Positions 7,229 to 16,663 are shown, counted from the first letter of the stretch. The stretch: DNA of 64,000 nucleotides from an uncultured Lachnospiraceae bacterium (GCA_902767015.1 CACXFV010000117.1:1-64000); one strand, 5' to 3'. A program made the numbers and translations. The notes: generated by a model not told the origin, from the sequence alone.

Positions 7229-9940
7229 TCAACATTTACTTTTTCTTTTATTACCACTATTCACAGACAGCCTCCACCCACACAAAATGAAATACATCAT
7301 CCAGGATATGCCAGAGACCACCATGCCATACCTGAGAGGGGCAGAGCGATACCTAAGTGTCACCGTATGCTCTCCTTTTTCTATATCCATAGAGAGAAAT
7401 GCCCCGCCATAAGGTCTTAATTCTGCTTTTTTGCCATCTATGACAGCTTCCCATCCTTTCTCATATGGAACAGAAAGCATTAAAATTCCTTTTTCATCCG
7501 CACTTATGGTTGCTTTGATATAATTGTCCCCATATTCCCGCACCTTAAGCACATTGTCCTTAAGCTTCTGATACACTTCTTTCATGGTATCACTGTGATA
7601 CCTGACAACATCACATTCATAATCCCCCATATCCGTGTCCATAATTCTCAATTCTACCGTATCACCTTGTTCCAATACCCCCATATCCGTAATATAATTG
7701 GAATTATCATATACTTTTCTCTGTCTTTCATCCTTGCCTGTCAAATCATTTTTTACTGATGCCATTACAATCCACAGTGGAGTATTATATCCAAAATACA
7801 TATGTGCCGAATCCTCCACCTGAAATGTCGTCACAGCCCCCTCTTTTGCCACAGGAATTTTTTCAAACATTTCGTTCTGTGTTCCCGTCAGAGCCACACT
7901 CAGCCGGTTAAGCTGCTCAAAGGGATTTTGCTTTTTGCCACCGGTATTCTCAAACTCATCATTGACCATAAACCCCAACGGCAGCGCATAATTATTTTTA
8001 TAGATGTACATCCGTGTCACAGTATCCTCTTTGCTCCCCGTCAAATCCGTCTGCGCTTCCTCTGACACTGTTTTTCCGTAGGAGGCAGAAGTTTCCCTCC
8101 TTATTTCATTTTTTCCTATTCTTTTGATTCTGCCATCAGAAGTCTTTTCTATACATCCCCATAACTCATATCCTTCTTTTTGCTCCCACCATTCATCACT
8201 CAGAATATATTTTACCGAAAGGATAGCATCTATCAGCGGTGTTGCCCCGTCATGACCATAACAGTTGACACTGCCATCCATTCCCATACTGATAAAAAAA
8301 TCCACGACTCCCTCATTCAAGGCAGAACAAAAGGCAGAGGTGCTGTGATACCCACTCCACATACCGGCATTGTAAATCGTCATTTTTTCTTTTTCAACAC
8401 GGAAAAAATTCCCCACTTCCTCCTTCTCCATCTCTGCCAGCGCATACCTGACCATATCGTCATCAGCCATATACTCTTTCCGTAGGTTGGTGCCTGTCAT
8501 CACCTCGCTGCCATTTATATAAAGCTCCACTGACACAATTACCAGTAAAAGAACAGACATAAGATTTCTGCTGTTAATATGCATCTTTAAACTTCTTTTT
8601 TCAGATTTGAGCGCCCCCAGAATACCAATATACAACACTAGAAACAAAATTGTAAAATAGGCTGTTTTTTCGGAATAGACGACTCTTCCGCCGGTGTTTC
8701 CCAGCTTCAGTTTCCAAAGCATAACCACATACACGACACAGATAAAAACACTGGTCATAAACATCCGGTCAGTTAATTCCCTCCTATACAATAATGCTGA
8801 ATAGGACATCACCAACACCAAAAATACATAAATAAAAGAATTTCTTGCAAAAAGTCCATTGGTAAAATGAAAGCCATGCCAGATATAGTCCAATAGATTC
8901 AGATTAAAGCTGACAACCATCAGCATCACAAATATAATATAGGCAATTTTTTCCCTTATATTTATTTTTTTATTGAATATATACATCGGCACTAACAACA
9001 TGACAATAACGGAACAATACATATTAGGCAGCCGATCCAAAACATCTTCTTTTTCAATCAGCATGAATGGTCTCAATGCCAAATCCGCAAAACTATTATA
9101 AAGCTTCAGACTATCCGGAAAATGATTGTGACCGGAAGCAGTTCCACCAAGTGCCATCAGGGCAGGTAATATCACAAATGCTGCCGCCCCGCCGGCAAGC
9201 AGAGAATAAATAACAAAATCCCTGCCTGTGGCAATTTTCTGCCTCAATGATTTTTTTTCGCTGTCCACAAACATCAGAAACAGATAATACAGAAACAAGA
9301 AAATACATATGATAATAGAAATATAATAGTTTGCAATAATAGCATATGTCAGAGAAAAAAAATACAGACCGCATTTTCTCTGTTTGTACAATTTTTCCAA
9401 TCCCAGTACAATGAGCGGAAAAACCATCAGACCGTCCAGCCACATCACATTAAAAGAATAATGCACCATATAAGCCGAGAGTGCATAACAAATCGATATG
9501 ATAACATTAAATATATTCTTCGTATGAAATCTGCCTGTAAGATAATAAGAAAATGTATACGCACACACAGATACCTTTATCACCATAAGAAAAGAGACAA
9601 TATCCACTACATGTTGTTCCGGAACAAGCACTAACAGCCAGTTAAGGGGACCGGACAAATAATAAGAATAGAGTGGCGCATAGCTCCCCCCGAGTCCATT
9701 ATACCACGAATATTCAAAGCTGCCGCCTTCCCGTATTCTGCGAATAAAGTCACGAAAATACACCGCATACTGGTGATAGGCATCCAGCCTCAAAAATGTA
9801 TACTTACCAAAAGGATAGATTTCCTTACAGGCAAAGGCAATCATAAACAGCAAAAGCACTGTTAAAAACGCCATCATATGTACTGCGTTATCTGCCACTT
9901 TTCTACCAATTTTCTTTGCCACTTCACTCAATTGCTTCAT
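7229..9940 (-). CDS. YfhO family membrane protein, second tandem copy
   Basis: A 903-residue polytopic membrane protein of the YfhO/GT-C-like family. It has about a dozen hydrophobic helices, an early extracytoplasmic motif after the first helix (KYTFLRLDAYHQYAVYFRDF, with the Asp expected of GT-C folds), the family motif FHFTNGLFARNSF, and a large C-terminal extracytoplasmic part ending in a final helix. Bacillus and Listeria YfhO homologues take part in glycosylation of teichoic acids using undecaprenyl-linked sugars; the substrate here is unknown. The start overlaps the stop of the upstream paralogue by ATGA (9937-9940), so the two are translationally coupled. Lipid-linked sugar transfer is family inference only. 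Confidence 0.85.
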   Translation of the reverse strand: MKQLSEVAKKIGRKVADNAVHMMAFLTVLLLFMIAFACKEIYPFGKYTFLRLDAYHQYAVYFRDFIRRIREGGSFEYSWYNGLGGSYAPLYSYYLSGPLNWLLVLVPEQHVVDIVSFLMVIKVSVCAYTFSYYLTGRFHTKNIFNVIISICYALSAYMVHYSFNVMWLDGLMVFPLIVLGLEKLYKQRKCGLYFFSLTYAIIANYYISIIICIFLFLYYLFLMFVDSEKKSLRQKIATGRDFVIYSLLAGGAAAFVILPALMALGGTASGHNHFPDSLKLYNSFADLALRPFMLIEKEDVLDRLPNMYCSVIVMLLVPMYIFNKKINIREKIAYIIFVMLMVVSFNLNLLDYIWHGFHFTNGLFARNSFIYVFLVLVMSYSALLYRRELTDRMFMTSVFICVVYVVMLWKLKLGNTGGRVVYSEKTAYFTILFLVLYIGILGALKSEKRSLKMHINSRNLMSVLLLVIVSVELYINGSEVMTGTNLRKEYMADDDMVRYALAEMEKEEVGNFFRVEKEKMTIYNAGMWSGYHSTSAFCSALNEGVVDFFISMGMDGSVNCYGHDGATPLIDAILSVKYILSDEWWEQKEGYELWGCIEKTSDGRIKRIGKNEIRRETSASYGKTVSEEAQTDLTGSKEDTVTRMYIYKNNYALPLGFMVNDEFENTGGKKQNPFEQLNRLSVALTGTQNEMFEKIPVAKEGAVTTFQVEDSAHMYFGYNTPLWIVMASVKNDLTGKDERQRKVYDNSNYITDMGVLEQGDTVELRIMDTDMGDYECDVVRYHSDTMKEVYQKLKDNVLKVREYGDNYIKATISADEKGILMLSVPYEKGWEAVIDGKKAELRPYGGAFLSMDIEKGEHTVTLRYRSAPLRYGMVVSGISWMMYFILCGWRLSVNSGNKRKSKC

Positions 9941-12543
9941 GATAATACTGTATCCTTTTCCTGTTTTCTTTTATATAATTCCATGCCGATAAAACTGAGC
10001 ACAGACAACAGGCTTAAAATAATTCCTGCCACAAGTCCCGGCGTATGGTACTCAAATGTCACCACATGAAATCCTTTTGATAATTCAATTGCAATAAACG
10101 CTCCCTTAAAGCTTTTGATATTTGTTTTCTTTCCATCAACGTAGACAGACCATCCCTTTTCGTAAGGAATGGAGGTATACAGCAGACCATCCTCCTCTGC
10201 CTCTATCCGTCCTTTGACATAGGTATCTCCCCATCTCTCTACCATCAATTCTGATTGACTCAAAACTTGATACGCCTTTTCAAAACATTCCGGATGGTAG
10301 GAATATGCATAAACCCGATAATTATCACCTTCACTAGGCTTCTCATCGAGAATTTCCAACATCACATCGGTGTCTTTTTGAAGCATTCCCAAATCAGAGA
10401 TAAAGCTATATGTCATATACCTCACTAAATTTGTCTTTGGATTTTCCTCTCTGCTGCCGATACTGCTTCTGATCACCCACGGCGATATCGTATACTTAAA
10501 ATATGTTCTCGCCGTCTCGTTTGTCACAAATGTACTTATCTTATCCTCCGTCTCTACAGGTATTTTCTCAAACATATTATCATCTTCACCTGTTATTCCT
10601 CTGTAAAAGGTATTCAACGCTTCAAAAGGATTATCACCCTCATCTTTGATACTATCTTCCAGGTTCTTATTGACCATAACACCTAATGGAAGCATATATT
10701 TATTCTGATAAATATATAATTTTCGGCTTGTCCTCTTTCCCTCATACTCTGTCTTGTTCTGTTCATGAAGGCTGCTGACAATTTCTCCGTCCGAGAACTG
10801 GGTAAGCTCATCATATAACTCCCACTCCTCTCCATACTCCAGCTTTGTGGTACTGAGCAGGTATTTTACCGAAAAGAGTGCCTCTGTAAGGGGGGTCTTT
10901 CCGTAGAAGGCATAATAATTAACACTATACTCCAACCCCAGTGAACGGTAGAATTCAATCACCTCCTTATTGGCGGTAGAGGTAAAGCCTGTACATCCAT
11001 AATAACCATCCCACGCCCCATCATTTGAAGTTCTTCTTTTTTCTTTCTCAATTCTGAAAAAAGTATGGTCGTCCTCCTTCAATTCCCGCACTGCATAAGA
11101 AATAATCTCGTTATCTCCTAATATAGAGGAGCGTGTGTGAGTACTATAGATTCCCATGGTTGAATTCATATACAATTCATATCCTGCCATCATTAATAAC
11201 AGTAACATGAATGCACTTCTTCCTCTACGTATTTTTTTGAGCAGCAATATGATAACCAGATATATTGTAATAAAAATCAGAGTAAGATAGACTATTTTTT
11301 CAGGATAAAATATATCCGTATCTGTCCGCCCTATCTTCATCTTCCACAATCCCACAATATACGCAACACACAAAACAATTCCCATTAACATCCTTCGGTC
11401 AGACAATTCTTCTAATTGAAGAAGCGCCTCATAAGACATGACCAGCACCAAAAAAATATAGAGAAACGAATTTCTTCCAAACAAGCCATTCGTAAAATGA
11501 AAACCATGCCAGATATAATCCAGAATATTCACATTCAAACTGATAACCATAAAAACAGTCAATGCCATATATCCAATTTTTTTGGGGGTGGCAATCTTTT
11601 TATTTAACAGATACATCGGAACCAATAATAAAATAATCACCGAACAATACATATTGGCCGAATAATCATTTACCGCCTCCATCAGAATAAATGGTCTCAA
11701 CGCAATATCTCCTATGGTATTATAAAACTGCAGCTTTGTAGGAAAATCAAAACTGCCCGACTGAGTCCCCCGTAGTGCCAGTGCTGTCGGAAGGATAATC
11801 GCAGCCCCACTACAGCCGGCCAAAAGAGAATTAACCGCAAACATTCTCATATTTAACAGCTTCTCTTTGATATTACGTTCCGTTTTTTCCGTCAACACCA
11901 GCATTAGATAGTAGATGACCAAAAAAATGCAGATGATAATGGATAAATAATAATTAGAAATTACCGCTAATGCCAGAGAGAAAAAATACAGCCTGTTCTT
12001 CTTTTCATGGTAAAGTCTTTCCACTCCTAATATAATTAACGGAAACAACATCAGACAATCCAGCCATATCACGTTATTGCAATATTCTATCACATAAGAA
12101 GACAGTGCATAGCATGATGCAATCGTCACCGTAAAGGCGTTTTTAACACCATATTTTTTAGAAAGAAAATAGGAAAATGTCGTACCACAAAGTGATGTCT
12201 TTATCAGAATGAGAACATCAATTGTATCAATGATATATTTTTTCGGCAAAAAAAACACAAGCCAGTTAACAGGACTTGCCAGATAATAGGCATAAATGGG
12301 AATATAGCCCCCTCCCATGCCTGTATTCCACGAATATTGAAGGCTGGCACCTGATTTCAGCTTGCGATAAAAATCCATCAGAAAGGGGGCATACTGATCA
12401 AAGGCATCCACTTTCAGAAAGCTATAATCACCAAAAGGATACACCTTCGTTTCTCTATACGCCATCATCATAACCAAAAATGGTATCACAAAGGAGACCA
12501 CATAGACCCAGTGATTCCATACTATTTTTTTTATCTTTGTCAT
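9937..12543 (-). CDS. YfhO family membrane protein, first tandem copy
   Basis: An 868-residue paralogue of the next gene: the same early loop (GDYSFLKVDAFDQYAPFLMD), the same FHFTNGLFGRNSFLYIFLV motif and the same topology of about 11-13 membrane helices plus a soluble C-terminal region ending KGFHVVTFEYHTPG and a last helix. The two copies are clearly homologous over their whole length and probably come from a tandem duplication, though they have diverged a good deal. Its start overlaps the antiporter stop by ATGA (12540-12543). The chain antiporter, YfhO, YfhO is thus a single translationally coupled unit, likely devoted to cell-envelope glycan modification. Confidence 0.85.
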   Translation of the reverse strand: MTKIKKIVWNHWVYVVSFVIPFLVMMMAYRETKVYPFGDYSFLKVDAFDQYAPFLMDFYRKLKSGASLQYSWNTGMGGGYIPIYAYYLASPVNWLVFFLPKKYIIDTIDVLILIKTSLCGTTFSYFLSKKYGVKNAFTVTIASCYALSSYVIEYCNNVIWLDCLMLFPLIILGVERLYHEKKNRLYFFSLALAVISNYYLSIIICIFLVIYYLMLVLTEKTERNIKEKLLNMRMFAVNSLLAGCSGAAIILPTALALRGTQSGSFDFPTKLQFYNTIGDIALRPFILMEAVNDYSANMYCSVIILLLVPMYLLNKKIATPKKIGYMALTVFMVISLNVNILDYIWHGFHFTNGLFGRNSFLYIFLVLVMSYEALLQLEELSDRRMLMGIVLCVAYIVGLWKMKIGRTDTDIFYPEKIVYLTLIFITIYLVIILLLKKIRRGRSAFMLLLLMMAGYELYMNSTMGIYSTHTRSSILGDNEIISYAVRELKEDDHTFFRIEKEKRRTSNDGAWDGYYGCTGFTSTANKEVIEFYRSLGLEYSVNYYAFYGKTPLTEALFSVKYLLSTTKLEYGEEWELYDELTQFSDGEIVSSLHEQNKTEYEGKRTSRKLYIYQNKYMLPLGVMVNKNLEDSIKDEGDNPFEALNTFYRGITGEDDNMFEKIPVETEDKISTFVTNETARTYFKYTISPWVIRSSIGSREENPKTNLVRYMTYSFISDLGMLQKDTDVMLEILDEKPSEGDNYRVYAYSYHPECFEKAYQVLSQSELMVERWGDTYVKGRIEAEEDGLLYTSIPYEKGWSVYVDGKKTNIKSFKGAFIAIELSKGFHVVTFEYHTPGLVAGIILSLLSVLSFIGMELYKRKQEKDTVLS

Positions 12544-13718
12544 GCCTGCTCCTTATCATTCCGGTACAACAGTTTCATCAAAATCGGTGTAATCAGTGAA
12601 GAAGAGATGATTAACAGAATCACCGTCGTAAAGTAGGAAGAATCTATCATTTTCACTCCCAATCCCTTCTGTGCCACAATCAATGCCACTTCTCCTCTGG
12701 TCATCATTCCCACACCAATTTTCAGCGCTTCTTTTCCCTTAAAACCGCAAAGTAACGACATGAGACCACATCCGATAATTTTTGTCAACAGTGCCACAAG
12801 CACAAAAAGGATAGAGAAAATCAGCAGACTTTTTGATATTTTGTCAATATCCGTCTTCAGTCCGATACTCGCAAAAAAAATCGGACCAAACAACATATAC
12901 GAGCTGATATCCATCTTCTCGGCAATGTACTCTGAATCCTTGATATTACAAAGAATGATGCCTGCCACAAAAGCACCCGTGATATCGGCTATTCCAAAGT
13001 ATTTTTCTGCAATATAAGCCATCGCAAAACACAAGGTCAATCCAAAGATAGGGATTCTCCTGCTGTGAGGCCATCTTGCATCAAGAAATTTAAAAACATA
13101 ATAAATCACAATTCCTATCACAATGGAAAACAAGAAAAACAGTGCTGTATTCGACACCACCTTTCCCGGCTCAACGCTGGCGCTTTTAAACCCTATCACA
13201 AAGGTAAGCACGATAATACCGATAATATCATCCACAATCGCTGCGCTCAGAATCGTTGTGCCAACCATGCCTTTTAATTTTCCCATTTCCTTTAAAGTTT
13301 CTACCGTGATACTGACGGAGGTGGCTGTCATAATCACACCGATAAACATTGCCTCATAAAACTTGTCAGAGCCTTTTGATGCAAAACCATAATAAGTGCT
13401 GTACAAAAGATAGCCTCCGAACAGTGGCACCACCACTCCTGCACAGGCAATCAACACTGCCTTTGGGCCTGTCTTTATCAAATCTCTGAGACTCGTACCA
13501 AGTCCCGCATTAAACATCAGCATCAAAACACCAATCTCTGCCATCATCGCAAGAAAATCGCTCTGTCTTACCACGCCTAACACACTTGGTCCTATTAAAA
13601 GTCCGGCTACAATTTCTCCCACCACCATTGGTGCATGCAGCTTTCTCGCAATAATTCCGCAACACTTTGCTGCAATAATAATAATCGCCAAATCTTTGAA
13701 TATCTCATATGTCTCCAT
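12540..13718 (-). CDS. CPA2-type cation/proton antiporter (KefB/NapA-like membrane domain)
   Basis: A 392-residue integral membrane protein with about 12 helices of the Na+/H+ exchanger family. Recognisable parts are ARKLHAPMVVGEIVAGLLIGPSVLG near the N-terminus, EIGVLMLMFNAGLGTSL, the helix-break segment SAAIVDDIIGIIVL with the paired Asp residues used for ion coupling, and MMTRGEVALIVAQKG near the C-terminus. It ends after the membrane domain, with no TrkA-N or TrkA-C regulatory tail. It probably exchanges Na+ or K+ for protons. The ribosome site is the purine-rich GGAGGAGAAAGGAAG before the ATG. It is the first intact gene after a broken ACP gene and is coupled to the YfhO pair. Confidence 0.9.
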   Translation of the reverse strand: METYEIFKDLAIIIIAAKCCGIIARKLHAPMVVGEIVAGLLIGPSVLGVVRQSDFLAMMAEIGVLMLMFNAGLGTSLRDLIKTGPKAVLIACAGVVVPLFGGYLLYSTYYGFASKGSDKFYEAMFIGVIMTATSVSITVETLKEMGKLKGMVGTTILSAAIVDDIIGIIVLTFVIGFKSASVEPGKVVSNTALFFLFSIVIGIVIYYVFKFLDARWPHSRRIPIFGLTLCFAMAYIAEKYFGIADITGAFVAGIILCNIKDSEYIAEKMDISSYMLFGPIFFASIGLKTDIDKISKSLLIFSILFVLVALLTKIIGCGLMSLLCGFKGKEALKIGVGMMTRGEVALIVAQKGLGVKMIDSSYFTTVILLIISSSLITPILMKLLYRNDKEQA

Positions 13719-13758
13719 TTTACGTCTCTTCCTTTCTCCTCCAGCATTTTACAGGCTT

Positions 13759-13992
13759 TTACCATTTGTGCCGGCCCCTTCGGACCGGCAGGTGTCCATA
13801 CGCCAGATTCGGCATTGCCCTTAATGTTGCAATATTCTCTGTCACAATTAAAAAAGCAGACATAATATAAGCAATGCTGTCCCGGTCCTCCATATCGTCT
13901 GCCGTCGTCTCGTCCTACGCATGAATAGTGTCACCATCAAATACTTCTGCAAACACTTCATCAAGTGCCTGATAAATCTCTTCTCTTCTCAT
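13759..13992 (-). pseudogene. Broken acyl carrier protein gene beside fkbH
   Basis: Reading from an ATG at 13992 that overlaps the fkbH stop (TAATG), the frame gives MRREEIYQALDEVFAEVFDG, then an in-frame TAG after HA, then DETTADDMEDRDSIAYI. This matches the usual ACP pattern in which DETTADDIxxWDS carries the phosphopantetheine serine; the Trp is Arg here and the Ser is kept. After AYIM the sequence no longer looks like an ACP, so besides the stop codon the C-terminal half seems replaced or deleted. FkbH-type HAD proteins normally work on a dedicated ACP encoded next door, so this is very likely the decayed partner. A sequencing error could explain the stop but not the lost C-terminus. Confidence 0.62.
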
Positions 13993-15776
13993 TATTTCTT
14001 CTTCAATCTGATATATTGATTTTGTTTATGATAATCTTCCAGCTTAAGCTGCCATTTCGTGTTGCCTTTTTCATCCTCACTGACTTTATCAAATCCCTGT
14101 AATTTGTAAAAATCTCTGACCATACCATTTTTAGCGGTAGGATAATAATAACCATAAATCGTATCTACCGATACCCTTTTTGCTGCCTCTGCCAATTCAT
14201 CCATCATGGCATATTCCATATCCCGCTTTAACACCCTGCAGCTCATAAGCCACAGGTCGATGTCCATGACATTCTCTGTGATATGACCAATCACAACCGA
14301 TACAATGCCATTATCCCCGAACTTATCCTCAAGGCTTCCATACAGGGTAATATACTGCCTGTCCTGCGCAATCCGTTCTATCTCACTCTGGGTATATCGT
14401 CTGGTGGTAAGATTAAACTGATTACTTTTATTCGTCAATTGGGCAATTCTTTGCATATATAGCGGAACGAAAGGTTCTATCCGTGCTTTCATATTTAACG
14501 AAAGCAGATAATCTTCATAGTTAGCAAACTGTTTCTCCTCTGCAGCCCGTTTTGCATTCTGCCTGTACATTTCCGTCTTGCCAAAATCCTCCCCGGAAAG
14601 GCTGACACATTCAAAGAAGCCGCTCCGATCCAGCCGTCTGATATATTTTTCCGGTCTGTCTCCCATATCCGGTGCGGATACCTCCGGACACTGCTGATAT
14701 ACAATCTCCCGCTCTGCCGGATTATCATCCACGAAGACAATACTGTCCAAACCTATGTTAAGCTCTTCTGCCATTGCTCTTAAATTGGCTGACTTAGGCT
14801 CCCAATTTGCCTTAATCACTACAAAGTCCTCTTGCTTTAATGCACTCTGGGGGTGATGAAGACCCGCTATGGCATTGGCAATATCGTTCTTACTGTTGAT
14901 ATTCAGCAAAATTCCCAACTGTTTTTGTGACTGAAGGTACTCCTGAAACTCCAAAAAAGCCTCTCCTATGGCAGTTTCTTTTCCAATCTCCAGATTTTCC
15001 ACACCGTCATCCCCCACAATGCCTCCCCACAGGGTATTATCCAAATCCAACACCAGTGCTTTTTTATTCTTTCCATAGATTGCTTTTATCATATTCGCTA
15101 CATTATAGGTCAACACCGGAATAGCAGCAATCGTCAGCGCATATTTATACATATACCAGTAAAATTCATCTGACCATCGGTCAAGACCATAGACAGAGGA
15201 CTGATAATTAATATCATTGATATATAAATTATCGTGTTCCCTGGCATATTGTGCAAATTCCAGATTAAGCCGCGTGATAAAGTTTACCCGTCCGTGTATG
15301 TCAGAGACATCTTTATTTCCCAACAGCCTGTAAAATGGGTATTCAAAATTATTCTGTATCACAGGACATGAAAACCTTTCCCGCAGCTTTTCCCATACAG
15401 AAGTATACCGTTCCAATTCACTACGAAACTTCTGTTCAACTTCTGTTTCATCATCTCCCACAACAGGATAATGAAGGATATTTCTGTTGGTGGTATGAAT
15501 AAAGATAATGTCCGGCGCAAAATGGTCAAGCTCTTCATTGCCAAACACCGCATCCTGATAGAATTGATTATATTCCGATTCATAAAATTCCGGCTTGATA
15601 CCATAATGCAAAAGAAAAAGTTCAAGCACCAATGTGATATCATTCGTGGTAGAACCACCTAAAATAGCAATCCTTTTCTCTGTCCACTCCCGGTCTGATG
15701 ATAATAATGTTTTCCTGATACTTTTTTTCTTTCGCATGATATATTCCGAATCAAAAGGATATTCCAGTTCTTTCAT
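13992..15776 (-). CDS. FkbH-type HAD-IIIC family protein with GNAT-like C-terminus
   Basis: A 594-residue three-part protein. Residues about 35-230 look like an SGNH-type N-terminal domain (IAILGGSTTND). Next is the HAD catalytic loop LVLDLDNTLWGGIVGDDG with Asp at about 244 and 246, followed by FVDDNPAEREIV as HAD motif III. The last 170 residues resemble an acetyltransferase-like domain (QLTNKSNQFNLTTRRYTQSE). FkbH proteins load a three-carbon glyceryl unit onto an ACP in polyketide and glycan pathways. A start at 15776 is backed by GAGG nine bases upstream. The expected ACP gene directly downstream is broken, so this copy may be working with an ACP encoded elsewhere or losing its role. Confidence 0.85.
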   Translation of the reverse strand: MKELEYPFDSEYIMRKKKSIRKTLLSSDREWTEKRIAILGGSTTNDITLVLELFLLHYGIKPEFYESEYNQFYQDAVFGNEELDHFAPDIIFIHTTNRNILHYPVVGDDETEVEQKFRSELERYTSVWEKLRERFSCPVIQNNFEYPFYRLLGNKDVSDIHGRVNFITRLNLEFAQYAREHDNLYINDINYQSSVYGLDRWSDEFYWYMYKYALTIAAIPVLTYNVANMIKAIYGKNKKALVLDLDNTLWGGIVGDDGVENLEIGKETAIGEAFLEFQEYLQSQKQLGILLNINSKNDIANAIAGLHHPQSALKQEDFVVIKANWEPKSANLRAMAEELNIGLDSIVFVDDNPAEREIVYQQCPEVSAPDMGDRPEKYIRRLDRSGFFECVSLSGEDFGKTEMYRQNAKRAAEEKQFANYEDYLLSLNMKARIEPFVPLYMQRIAQLTNKSNQFNLTTRRYTQSEIERIAQDRQYITLYGSLEDKFGDNGIVSVVIGHITENVMDIDLWLMSCRVLKRDMEYAMMDELAEAAKRVSVDTIYGYYYPTAKNGMVRDFYKLQGFDKVSEDEKGNTKWQLKLEDYHKQNQYIRLKKK

Positions 15777-15796
15777 GGTACTTTTCCTCTTTTCAA

Positions 15797-15852
15797 ATTA
15801 TACTAAAGTACATACGTACTTATGATACATCAGACCGCTTGATAAATCAAGC
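15797..15852 (-). promoter_or_regulatory. Candidate fkbH promoter with two palindromes
   Basis: Upstream of fkbH the minus strand has a TATAAT box (15797-15802). Just before it is a 16-base inverted repeat AAGTACATACGTACTT (15806-15821), and about 15 bases further a second one, GCTTGATAAATCAAGC (15837-15852). The -35 region is weak. Placement of the palindromes over and behind the -35 position suggests operator sites for one or two regulators. Confidence 0.4.
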
Positions 15853-15861
15853 AATCTTTTT

Positions 15862-15935
15862 CAGCCTGCAAAACAGGAACCCCACCCCGGCTGCATGCCC
15901 GGTTGCGGAGCACGGATGCAGGGTGAGGCTGGCTG
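15862..15935. other. GC-rich, strongly self-complementary intergenic element
   Basis: Between sigK and the fkbH promoter there is a GC-rich island in otherwise AT-rich spacer. It contains nested complementary pieces: CAGCC with GGCTG outside, CACC with GGTG, and CTGCAT with ATGCAG inside. There is no T-run after it on either strand, so it is not a normal intrinsic terminator. It could be a repeat element or a structured untranslated region after sigK. Confidence 0.4.
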
Positions 15936-15965
15936 CGAATAGTAACTGACTTCAAAGAGCTACTA

Positions 15966-16589
15966 TCATTCCAACCCTCTCCTCAGTTTATCCAGCGCTT
16001 TCTTCTCAATTCTGCTGACATAGCTTCGGGATATGCCAAGCCGCTTTGCTACCTCGCGCTGTGTCAGCTCCCTATGCCCATACAACCCGTATCGCCTTAC
16101 AATAATTTCCCCCTCCCTTTTGCTCAGCACACTCTCAATCAGTACTTTCAGTTTTTCCACATCATCATTCAGCTCACACTGTACATCAATCAGTCGTTCA
16201 TCACTCTCAATCACATCATACAGGCTGATTTCATTGCCATCACCATCTGCACCGATGGGTTCATAGAGTGACACCTCCTTTGTTGTCTTTTTATCGCCAC
16301 GAAGCAGCATCAACAGCTCATTGTCAATACATTTTGCCGCATAAGTAGACAATTTACCTTTTTTTTCATCAAAGCTTGTGACTGCCTTCATCAGACCTAT
16401 AGTTCCCACTGATATCAGTTCATCCAGTGTTCTGTTTTTTTCCTGATTGACATATTTTTTAACCACATACGCCACCAGCCGTAGATTATGTTCGACCAGT
16501 ATGTCTTTTGCTTTTTGGTCACCATCTTTAAAGCATCTCAGATAATATTCTTCCTCCTCACAGCTAAGCGGTTCCATAAATGTTTGCAA
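15966..16589 (-). CDS. sigK: RNA polymerase sporulation sigma factor sigma-K (no pro-sequence)
   Basis: Late mother-cell sigma factor that drives spore coat and cortex genes. The protein shows MEPLSCEEEEYYL at its start, region 2 (LVEHNLRLVAYVVKKYVN, DELISVGTIGLMKAV) and region 4 (ELTQREVAKRLGISRSYVSRIEKKAL), the last nearly the same as in Bacillus sigma-K. The open frame reaches a GTG at 16598, but that GTG is part of a GAGGTG ribosome site; the TTG at 16589 lies six bases after it and fits best, giving 207 residues. Only about six residues precede the PLS motif, so the roughly 20-residue membrane-bound pro-sequence of Bacillus is missing, as in Clostridioides difficile. The gene is whole, not split by a skin element. 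Confidence 0.9.
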   Translation of the reverse strand: MQTFMEPLSCEEEEYYLRCFKDGDQKAKDILVEHNLRLVAYVVKKYVNQEKNRTLDELISVGTIGLMKAVTSFDEKKGKLSTYAAKCIDNELLMLLRGDKKTTKEVSLYEPIGADGDGNEISLYDVIESDERLIDVQCELNDDVEKLKVLIESVLSKREGEIIVRRYGLYGHRELTQREVAKRLGISRSYVSRIEKKALDKLRRGLE

Positions 16590-16663
16590 AGAAAGCACCT
16601 CGAAGCATTTTAATATAATCTATGCCTCAAGATGCCTTTAAGTGCCTTTCCAAGAATTTTTTC

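Noticed and set aside
13635..13865. 76-codon plus-strand frame between the antiporter and fkbH
   Set aside because: It is antisense to the antiporter start and the ACP remnant, and its composition is not protein-like.
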